Part shown: positions 1-6,016 of the stretch, one piece after another
How positions within the stretch are numbered: position 1 is the stretch's first letter
Layout of the letters: every line of letters starts with the position of its first letter
Source of the DNA: Bacillota bacterium
GTDB lineage: Bacteria; Bacillota; Clostridia; Peptostreptococcales; Anaerovoracaceae
DNA: 11,267 nt
Assembly: GCA_029266295.1 (NCBI GenBank)
Contig: JAQSXD010000075.1
Span: 1 to 11,267, forward strand
Direction of reading: 5' to 3'
Position numbers and translations under genes: made by a program
Notes under the pieces: generated by a model
Told to the model about the DNA's origin: nothing
The model's input: only the letters and a program-made list of their open reading frames with translations
The model's database searches: none

Positions 1-24
1 CGGCTTATCATTGTTTTGTTTCAA
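1..24 (-). CDS. Possible 5' end of a leftward gene running off the left edge
   Basis: Reading leftward, an AAGGTGA stretch resembling a Shine-Dalgarno sequence stands 6 bases before a TTG codon at position 24. The open frame then gives M-K-Q-N-N-D-K-P to the edge. A GTG at position 33, in the same frame, is an alternative start. Only eight codons are visible, so no family can be named and the call rests on the ribosome binding site alone. Confidence 0.3.
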
Positions 25-68
25 AAGATTCACCTTCTTCCTGAAAATAGATTGGTATTATGATGTAC

Positions 69-138
69 CTGAGCCGCTTTCAAGCAGAGAGCAGGTACCC
101 TTGGGGGCAATCGAGTTAGTCCAAGCTAACTTCAACGC
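69..138. other. Stem-loop cluster of unknown function
   Basis: Two perfect inverted repeats stand side by side. GTACCTG and CAGGTAC enclose about 20 bases, and GTTAG/CTAAC (extended by A/T pairs) closes a six-base loop. Between them lies CCTTGGGGGCAAT. The arrangement looks like folded leader RNA and sits just upstream of the possible gene at the left edge. I compared it by eye with common riboswitch consensus sequences and recognised none. Confidence 0.3.
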
Positions 139-140
139 TT

Positions 141-161
141 AAAAAAATGCGTCTTACGCAT
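141..161 (-). terminator. Small intrinsic terminator reading leftward
   Basis: Read leftward, ATGCGT-AAG-ACGCAT forms a perfect 6-bp stem with a tight loop, followed at once by a run of Ts. It could end the leftward transcript that carries the metal-handling genes at 456-2536, or act as the terminator of a leader. The stem is short, so its efficiency is uncertain. Confidence 0.5.
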
Positions 162-281
162 GTTATACCAAACATTATACCTGCAGGAAGAAATCTTTTC
201 CGCTCCATTTGGGCGAAAATGAACCAATCAGACAATTATTAATTCTAATTTTTATTTTTTTATTAAAGAATAAGCAATCAG
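162..281. other. AT-rich gap without a recognised gene
   Basis: No convincing coding frame is visible. The stretch holds a leftward TATAAT (174-179) without a matching -35 box, a repeated GGTATAA on the minus strand (161-180) and a palindromic CCTGCAGG (180-187). It is otherwise AT-rich filler. The TATAAT lies so close to the hairpin at 141-161 that it is an unlikely promoter. Confidence 0.4.
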
Positions 282-306
282 AATAAAAGGCAGAATGTCT
301 TCTGGC
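282..306 (-). terminator. Weak hairpin with T-rich tail, leftward
   Basis: Read leftward, CAGAA-GACA-TTCTG forms a 5-bp stem, with one more pair beyond a mismatch, followed by TTTTATT. It could be a weak terminator for the leftward unit ending with the microprotein at 456-569. The call is tentative because the stem is short and AT-rich. Confidence 0.3.
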
Positions 307-322
307 ATAATTTCTACGTAAT

Positions 323-428
323 AAAAGAGAGCCTTTTCAGCAAACTCCGCTGAACTACCCCCTATCAGTGAGCCCAAAAATCTAACTTATGGGGCACAAC
401 ACCAAGGACCTGCTACAGACTCTCTTTT
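323..428. other. Three-helix inverted-repeat element, possible structured RNA
   Basis: A perfect 9-bp closing pair (AAAAGAGAG at 323-331, CTCTCTTTT at 420-428) encloses two smaller hairpins. One is TTCAGC/GCTGAA with a seven-base loop (336-354). The other is GTG..CCC/GGG..CAC (368-397). The layout is a three-way junction with purine-rich joining strands, as in many riboswitch aptamers or small RNAs. It also resembles a short element with terminal inverted repeats. No known RNA family was recognised, and the strand cannot be decided from the fold. Confidence 0.35.
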
Positions 429-455
429 CTATTTTTAGAATGTGTTATTTCTTTT

Positions 456-569
456 TTAAGCTGCCTTATCCCGTTCTTCTTTAGATGATTTACCGCCCAT
501 AAAGAAAATTGCTACGGCGATACCTGCAATAGGCAAAATGCAGTGCCAGTGACTTAGTAAAAATTGCAT
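456..569 (-). CDS. 37-residue membrane microprotein with HWHC motif
   Basis: The frame opens with ATG at 569, eight bases after a clear GGGAGG ribosome binding site, and ends with TAA, giving 37 residues. The N-terminal part contains S-H-W-H-C, whose His and Cys residues could bind metal. One hydrophobic helix (about residues 11-26) and a charged tail rich in Lys and Glu follow. It lies 107 bases downstream of the HMA/TauE/cupredoxin gene on the same strand, so co-transcription and a role in copper or heavy-metal handling are plausible. No family was recognised. The strong ribosome binding site and the ordered hydrophobic-then-charged composition argue that it is real. Confidence 0.6.
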   Translation of the reverse strand: MQFLLSHWHCILPIAGIAVAIFFMGGKSSKEERDKAA

Positions 570-624
570 ACTCTAATCCTCCCTTTCTTTCTAGTCTTTC
601 TAATTGATTGATCTGATGAACCTC

Positions 625-640
625 TTCAAATTAATTTGAA
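625..640. repeat. 16-bp perfect palindrome
   Basis: The two halves TTCAAATT and AATTTGAA form a perfect AT-rich palindrome between the metal-handling gene and the microprotein gene. It could be a repressor operator or an mRNA hairpin. It has no T-run, so it is not an intrinsic terminator. Confidence 0.4.
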
Positions 641-645
641 TCAGG

Positions 646-683
646 CCATTAAAATGAGTCATTCCACCTCATCACTTTAATGG
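646..683 (-). other. Hairpin spanning the stop codon of the TauE-like gene
   Basis: CCATTAAA and TTTAATGG pair as an 8-bp outer stem, with an inner ATGAG/CTCAT stem after a three-base bulge. The stop codon of the upstream gene (677-679) lies inside the stem. No T-run follows, so it is more likely an mRNA 3' structure, for stability or attenuation, than a full terminator. Confidence 0.4.
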
Positions 684-2536
684 CAGCTGGCTCCCCCAGC
701 CCCTGAAGCTTCCCCGTTATTAAAAAGTTCAGGTGGCCAGATCAGCGTTTCAAAGTCTCCAACCTCCGCTTTGATCGACTCGGTATCTATGGCCGAAAGA
801 TCATCAACTACCTTGATATACCCATAGCGGATATGATCACTGCTGGAGAAATCAAAGCTTTCCAGTGGAACGAAGTTCAATGTATTTTTTCCCGGTGTCA
901 GCGTCAGCTTTGTGGAATATGTCGGAATCAGCAGGTCGGCATTGATGCCGGGAGCTGAGCCGTTGTCGATCACCCACTGGACGCTGGTTCCTGCCTGCAC
1001 CACAATGATTGCAGGAGAAAAACCTTGATCACCCAATTTAACAGAGACGGTCTGATACCCGCCCTTCATCTCGGCCACAGCCAAATCGTCAGCCGGAATC
1101 TCTGCATTTGCCAGAACGGGTTCCAGCGTCTTTCCATAGTCAAAGAATCCTTGATCGGAAGGTTCTGCTCCATTGGCATCGTCAACTGCTCCAGCGCTGC
1201 CATTTGGTAATGCAGCTCCGTTTTCTACCACGGTGATGGTGCTGCGGATCATACCCATCCAACAGCTATAAGAAAATGTTCCGGTTTTGTCCGGCGTAAA
1301 TTCTATGATGTTTTCACCCGGCTGAAACTGATATTCAATGTCATATTCGGGGATAAGCATTCTGTTATTGCATCCGTTAATGCTTCCTTCCGATGCCTCA
1401 ACGGTCCATCTGACAGGGATTCCCGATTGTACCGTAATGGCAGGATAACCGCCAGATGCAAGGGTTGAGGAGACTTGCTGGACACCATTTTCTATTACAA
1501 CCTGGGGTCCTCCCTGGGAACTGCCAGAAGACCCTGCGAAGGAAAAACCCGACAGACTCATACCACTTGAAAACATCGACAAACCGAGTACAACAACCAA
1601 AACAGCTCCTGCAGTCATGACTTTGCGGGTGAATTTTTTGCTCAGTACGGAGCTTAGAGCGCCGAGACCAAACATCAGCGGCACGGTTCCCAGACTGAAC
1701 AAAAGCATGGATAAAGCGCCTTGCGTCATGCTACCCGTAGAAAGTGCATACAGCTGCATGGCTTGCAGCGGCCCGCAGGGCATGAGTCCATTGAGTAGTC
1801 CCACATAAAGCGGGCTCTTGCTGCGGCCCTTTTCATCATTGATTTTTCTGGCAAAAACCCGAGGCATATGAGGAGTCAACTTTCGAAGAGACGGAAACAA
1901 CCCCAGCATATTGATTCCCATGATGACCATAAACACACCGGCTGCGAGCTGAATAGCGCCTTTAAACACGCCGGAAAAACTGATCACCCCACCCAGCGCA
2001 CCGACAAGGCCACCGATTACCGTGTACGAAATGACCCGTCCCAGATTATATAAGAAACTCGGGCCCAGAGAGGTCAATGGCCCTGAGGCTGGACGTTCGA
2101 CTTGTGGAATACACTGTGAGAGATTGATCCCTCCGCACATTGCAACGCAATGGACAGACGTCAGCAAGCCGATGAGAAAGAGCATCCCGTAACCCATGCC
2201 TTCCTCTGCCAATGGGAAGGCATTAAAAAAATTCGTCACACCGAATTGCTGTAGGAGCATAAACAAAGACAAAATCAATATGACCAAACCGACTCCTCTG
2301 ATTTTGTAGTCTGCTGCCGTTTGATTGTCTGCAAGTACTTCATAACCCAGGCGTTCAATAACTGCAGTAATCTCTTTCAACGTAACCAGATCGCGATGAT
2401 AGACCACATCCGCGATCCCCTTAGCATAGTCCACGGTGGCACTTTCAATTCCGGCAGTGCTATTTAGCTTTCTTTCAATCTTATTTTGGCAGCTAATACA
2501 TGTCATGCCGCCGATACGAATCTTCTTTCGCTTCAT
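677..2536 (-). CDS. HMA - TauE/SafE transporter - double cupredoxin fusion, copper/heavy-metal handling
   Basis: The protein has about 619 residues. An N-terminal HMA domain carries GMTCISC (Cys13 and Cys16). A membrane block at about residues 80-328 follows, with the signatures TSVHCVAMCGG and NGLMPCGPLQ typical of the UreH-like TauE/SafE family. Two cupredoxin-like beta domains follow, at about 345-440 and 495-580. Domain 1 keeps Cys389, Cys425 and nearby Met residues as possible copper ligands; domain 2 has none of these. The tail ends in Cys-His. Members of this fusion family are thought to move or sequester copper at the membrane; the substrate is inferred here. ATG at 2536 was chosen because GGAG stands six bases before it; upstream ATGs at 2572 and 2548 are in frame, but 2572 lies almost at the predicted transcription start. 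Confidence 0.85.
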   Translation of the reverse strand: MKRKKIRIGGMTCISCQNKIERKLNSTAGIESATVDYAKGIADVVYHRDLVTLKEITAVIERLGYEVLADNQTAADYKIRGVGLVILILSLFMLLQQFGVTNFFNAFPLAEEGMGYGMLFLIGLLTSVHCVAMCGGINLSQCIPQVERPASGPLTSLGPSFLYNLGRVISYTVIGGLVGALGGVISFSGVFKGAIQLAAGVFMVIMGINMLGLFPSLRKLTPHMPRVFARKINDEKGRSKSPLYVGLLNGLMPCGPLQAMQLYALSTGSMTQGALSMLLFSLGTVPLMFGLGALSSVLSKKFTRKVMTAGAVLVVVLGLSMFSSGMSLSGFSFAGSSGSSQGGPQVVIENGVQQVSSTLASGGYPAITVQSGIPVRWTVEASEGSINGCNNRMLIPEYDIEYQFQPGENIIEFTPDKTGTFSYSCWMGMIRSTITVVENGAALPNGSAGAVDDANGAEPSDQGFFDYGKTLEPVLANAEIPADDLAVAEMKGGYQTVSVKLGDQGFSPAIIVVQAGTSVQWVIDNGSAPGINADLLIPTYSTKLTLTPGKNTLNFVPLESFDFSSSDHIRYGYIKVVDDLSAIDTESIKAEVGDFETLIWPPELFNNGEASGAGGASCH

Positions 2537-2583
2537 CTCATTCTCCATTTGAAACGCAACACCTCTTTTCATTTCTTGAATTG

Positions 2584-2617
2584 AGTATATAGAAAAGTTT
2601 TGTAGAAATTATGTAGA
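2584..2617 (-). promoter_or_regulatory. Promoter of the metal-handling gene with TGTAGA direct repeats
   Basis: Read leftward, TATACT (2584-2589) is a good -10 box, but no -35 box stands 17 bases upstream. In its place lie two direct copies of TGTAGA on the plus strand (2601-2606 and 2612-2617), exactly 11 bp apart, one helical turn. This spacing is typical of OmpR/PhoB-family response regulator sites, and overlap with -35 suggests activation. The regulator itself is not in the window. Confidence 0.45.
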
Positions 2618-2691
2618 TCGGTGAAAAATATAAAAGACCGGAGGGGCAATCGCTCAGTAAAAGCTGTTTTCCGTATATCTGATTATTATAT

Positions 2692-2699
2692 GGTATACT
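2692..2699 (+). promoter_or_regulatory. Extended -10 promoter of the hydrolase gene
   Basis: TG followed by one base and TATACT makes an extended -10 element, 32 bases before the ATG of the hydrolase gene. No consensus -35 is present at 16-18 bases, which extended -10 promoters tolerate. Confidence 0.5.
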
Positions 2700-2731
2700 A
2701 AGCAATAGAAGATTCACGAAGGAGAAGTCAT

Positions 2732-3514
2732 ATGCCAAATCTAGCAAAATTAAAAAAGGTTCATAATAATAAGATGCTAAGAATAATTCGAAAAGTTTGG
2801 GCAGCAGCCGGTATTCTATTTTTCATCTACCTTCTTTTTTCGTTCCAGGCGCAAGGGGTAGATCGCGTTCTTTTGGCAAGTGACGAACACATAATAGTAA
2901 CCACACTCACAGACAGAATTGAATTCTCACCACAAAGAAATCTAAAATCATCTGCGCTCATATTTTATCCCGGAGGAATGGTTGAGCCAAAAGCATATGT
3001 GCCTATGGCGAGAATGCTCGCAGAAAAAGGATATAAAGTCGTTATACTAAAGCTCCCCTTTCGAAATGCTGCGACCAAGGCGCAAGAGAAAGAACTTTTT
3101 TCTAAAACGATACAAATTATTAATGATGACAGCAATAGACTTACGTGGATTTTATCCGGACACTCAAGAGGTGGTGCTCTGGCAGCGAAATTTGTACGAG
3201 ATCATGAAGGGATCTTTGAAGAACTCGTACTAATTGCTACAACCCACCCCAAAAACTACTCATTATCAGACAGGAAGATCCATGTAACAAAGATATATGC
3301 CAGTAATGACGGAATTGCAGATGAAGCCCAGATACTAGAAAACCGAAGCAAGCTGCCAAATGACACTACTTTCATAAGGATTGAAGGAGGAAACCATTCA
3401 CAATTTGGATACTATGGTTTCCAAGTCGGGGATCATAAAGCAAGTATTCGTAGAGAGGACCAAGTCCAAGAACTAGTCAAGTCGATATCGGAAGTTCTTG
3501 ATCTGTACAAATGA
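2732..3514 (+). CDS. Membrane-anchored alpha/beta hydrolase
   Basis: The protein has 260 residues. A basic N-terminus leads into one hydrophobic helix (about residues 22-38), which is a membrane anchor or uncleaved signal. The alpha/beta hydrolase fold follows. G-H-S-R-G-G at 143-148 places the nucleophile at Ser145, Asp193 (S-N-D-G) is the likely acid and His222 (G-G-N-H-S) the base, so the triad is complete. A hydrophobic strand with F-Y-P-G-G near residue 80 probably forms the oxyanion side. Family members hydrolyse esters or related bonds; the substrate cannot be told. AAGGAG lies seven bases before the ATG. It is the only rightward gene, with its own promoter and terminator, so it is monocistronic and probably unrelated to its neighbours. 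Confidence 0.85.
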   Translation: MPNLAKLKKVHNNKMLRIIRKVWAAAGILFFIYLLFSFQAQGVDRVLLASDEHIIVTTLTDRIEFSPQRNLKSSALIFYPGGMVEPKAYVPMARMLAEKGYKVVILKLPFRNAATKAQEKELFSKTIQIINDDSNRLTWILSGHSRGGALAAKFVRDHEGIFEELVLIATTHPKNYSLSDRKIHVTKIYASNDGIADEAQILENRSKLPNDTTFIRIEGGNHSQFGYYGFQVGDHKASIRREDQVQELVKSISEVLDLYK

Positions 3515-3528
3515 AGATCGATAAAGTG

Positions 3529-3561
3529 GCCACATTCGGACTGAATGTGGCTAATATTTTT
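3529..3561 (+). terminator. Intrinsic terminator after the hydrolase gene
   Basis: GCCACATTC and GAATGTGGC form a perfect 9-bp stem around a five-base loop, followed by TAATATTTTT. It starts 15 bases after the hydrolase stop codon. It lies between convergent genes, and the stem could also slow leftward transcription from the sigma-54 regulator, although the leftward T-run is poor. Confidence 0.85.
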
Positions 3562-3584
3562 GCTGCAAATCAAAGCAGCTTCGT

Positions 3585-5732
3585 CTATTTCATTCCGTAT
3601 TTCTCTAGTCTGTCATAGAAGGAGGATCTGCTCAGATGGAGCAGCCGGGCTGCAGCGCTCCTGTTTCCGTTTGTTTTATCCAGAGCCTCTTGCAGCATTT
3701 CCCGTTCAAAGCAGATGAGACTGGTTCGGTAAGATAGAGGCGGATCTTCTGATTCTGAACTCGCTACGATTTGAGAAGGAAGATTCTCCATGCCGATCTC
3801 TCCCTCCCAGACATAATTGGCGGCCCTTTCGATGGCATTTTCCAGTTCTCTGATATTCCCTGGCCAGGTATATTCCCGGAGTGCTTCCATCGCTGCAAGG
3901 CTGATTCCCGTTACCCTCGCTCCTAAAATCCCATTATATTTTTCCACAAAAGCATCGGCCAGGGCTGCAATATCCTCCTGGCGCTCCCTTAGCGGAGGAA
4001 GATGAAATGCGATGACATTCAGCCTGTAATACAAATCCTCCCGAAAGGTCTTCTCAGAAATGGCTTATCGAAGATCCCGATTGGTAGCGGCAATGATCCG
4101 CACGTCCACAGACTGTTTTCCTGCACCTCCGACTCTAGTGAACTCTTTCTCCTGAAGTACCTGAAGCAGCTTTGCCTGAATTGACATTGGCATATCGCCG
4201 ATTTCATCCAAGAAAACCGTTCCTTTATGTGCACGTTCAAAATATCCGGGTTTTCCGTTCTTCAACGCTCCGGTAAAGGAACCCGGCGCATACCCGAAAA
4301 GCTCTGATTCAAATAAGGTTTCCGGTATGGATACACAGCTTACTTTGATAAATGGCTGTTTAGCCCTAGGGCTGGCTTCATGAATTCCCCGGGCAAACAT
4401 GTCCTTTCCGACTCCGCTCTCTCCCGTAAGCAAAACCGTCGAGCTGCTTCGGGCGATCAACTGGGCTTCGTTTTTTATCTTAGTAAATGCTGGGTTATGG
4501 GTAACCATTTGCTGAAATCTGCCGCCTTCACCTCTTTTTTCAAGCTGATCCCTGTAATACTGCACCTGTTGATTCAGATAGAGCCATTTCCTCGCAATCT
4601 CCTCTGTCACTGCATTATCATTAAGATATACTGTGCTGACAATGCTCTGGCGTCCATCCCTAAGAAAGGGGATATGAGAAACGATACAATGCTTCCCTTG
4701 TACATTACATACGTCAACCCCCGCTCCTGTGCTGCTTTTTCCCAACCGATCCTTCCTTTCCGTCTCCACGCACTTGATGCTTGGGACAGAACCGGAAGAA
4801 TGATTTTTATCAAACCAAAGGAGTTCGCGAATCGGCTTTCCGATAATATCTTCTGCCTTGCAGGTAAGTAGACTGCAAGCCCTTTCATTCACATATCTGA
4901 CAATACCCTCCGGATCAGAAACAAAGACACCATCGGAAGAGGCGCTGAGGACTCCATCAACAGTGTGCTGAAGTTCTTTCACAAGCTCCAGTTCCCGCGC
5001 AATCTTCTCCATGTCCGATACATCCAAAAATGCAAAACTGAAGCCAATTTTTTCTCCGTTTTCGAGGATGGGCACCTGACTGACGATCACCGGAATCCCG
5101 TTTAGGATCATCTTTTGACCGATCCTTCGCTCCTCTGAGATTTCGATCTCAGTAAGGAGGCTCTGCAGTGCCTTTCCCTTGACAAGTTCTGCATCTAAGC
5201 CGAACAGCTTGGCAGCAGCAGGATTAATCCGCAACAAAATTCCCGTTTGATTCGTTATGATGATTCCTTCATAATTTACACGAAAAAGCGACTCCATCAA
5301 TGCAGAGGATGCCATAATCACGCTCAGGCTCCCCCGCAGGTACTCCCCAGTCCCAATCATGCCTGCAACCCTGCCGGATCGGTCAAGCACCACCACGTTG
5401 TCCACCTTGCTTTTTGTCACCCGTACCACCAGTGAGTACTCGTCGTAAGTCCTGTCCACTGTGATGAAAATCGGATGCTCTACCATATATGTACCGCACG
5501 GAGTCTCCAAATCCGCTCCCTCCAGAAGCGCTTTGTAAAGTCGTTTTTTTGGAAACACGCCAACCAGCTTTTCCGCTTCATTTACCACAGGCAGGGTATT
5601 TACTTTGAACTGCTGATAGTATTCGATGACCTTGCGCAGAGAATCTTCCGGATGAAGCACCTTAAAATTCCGGTTCATCATCTGTTCCACCGTAAAACCC
5701 TCTGTAAAATTTTTATATTCAACGGCATCCAT
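3585..5732 (-). pseudogene. CBS-PAS sigma-54 activator interrupted by an in-frame stop
   Basis: The reading frame of 715 codons is broken only by TAA at 4065-4067 (codon 556). Two CBS repeats (about 10-130) precede two PAS domains (about 145-245 and 260-370) and an AAA+ domain with Walker A G-E-S-G-V-G-K-D (437-444), G-S-F-T-G-A (484-489) and Walker B F-L-D-E-I-G-D (507-513). After the stop, the same frame continues with F-R-E-D-L-Y-Y-R and ends in a Fis-type helix-turn-helix (about 675-715). Everything needed is present except one residue, normally charged, where one base change (such as AAA to TAA) explains the break. Truncation there would remove the arginine finger and DNA binding. It lies downstream of the gcd operon on the same strand and may regulate it. 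A fresh nonsense mutation, a sequencing error or readthrough are all possible. Confidence 0.8.
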
Positions 5733-5952
5733 TCGTATCGACCCTTTCTATTCCCTGTGAGGGTGTCAGACGCGCCCCCTTCACAGCTGATTAAGTTCAC
5801 AGCTTTCTCGAAAAACTTGCCAGAAAATCTTCTACTGGATCATTGTAAAATATAAATAGATAGAACATTGTAGAATTTTAGCGATGAGGCAATGTATATT
5901 TTCTTCGAACAATCGTTCCCCCCTCTTCCCAAAGGATTTGTCACCGGCTTTC
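5733..5952 (-). promoter_or_regulatory. Leader and promoter region of the sigma-54 regulator
   Basis: This gap of about 220 bases contains no coding frame. AAAGGG stands nine bases before the regulator's ATG. Further upstream the DNA is AT-rich, with two TACAAT-like -10 candidates around 5847-5877, but no well-spaced -35 was found. A TGGCAAG-T5-CGA stretch resembles a sigma-54 -24/-12 site but lacks the GC of the -12 box, so it is not called. Confidence 0.35.
5753..5804. repeat. Repeated TTCACAGCT and CCCTGTGAGGG near the regulator start
   Basis: TTCACAGCT occurs twice in the same direction (5780-5788 and 5796-5804), 16 bp apart. A small inverted repeat, CCCT-GTG-AGGG (5753-5763), contains a related TGTGA. 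These lie 20-75 bases upstream of the regulator's ATG and could be an operator, possibly for autoregulation. The evidence is only the repetition. Confidence 0.35.
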
Positions 5953-5993
5953 CACAAATACACAGCCCCCCATTTTAAGATAGGAGGGCTGCA
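5953..5993 (-). terminator. Hairpin ending the gcd operon
   Basis: Read leftward, CAGCCCTCC and GGGGGGCTG form a 9-bp GC-rich stem (one G-T pair) around 11 bases, 25 bases after the gcdA stop codon. The tail TGTATTTGT is only partly T-rich. It probably ends the operon but may allow some readthrough into the regulator. Confidence 0.65.
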
Positions 5994-6016
5994 CTTTATT
6001 CGGTGTATGATTTATC

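Noticed and set aside
69..138. Known riboswitch such as SAM, TPP, cobalamin, ydaO or yybP-ykoY
   Set aside because: The conserved core sequences of these classes, as I know them, are not present on either strand.
2538..2747. 69-codon leftward frame across the divergent promoter region
   Set aside because: It covers both promoters and the start of the hydrolase gene, and the peptide resembles nothing known.
3585..4034. Separate 149-residue regulator fragment as an independent gene
   Set aside because: It begins in the middle of an AAA+ domain at a TTG with no domain start, and it is in frame with the upstream regulator; it is the tail of the interrupted gene.
4065..4067. Variant genetic code with TAA as sense codon
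   Set aside because: TAA ends the metal-handling gene and the microprotein gene normally, so a reassigned TAA is unlikely.
5808..5824. TGGCAAG-T5-CGA stretch resembling a sigma-54 promoter before the regulator
   Set aside because: The -12 GC is missing, so it does not meet the consensus.
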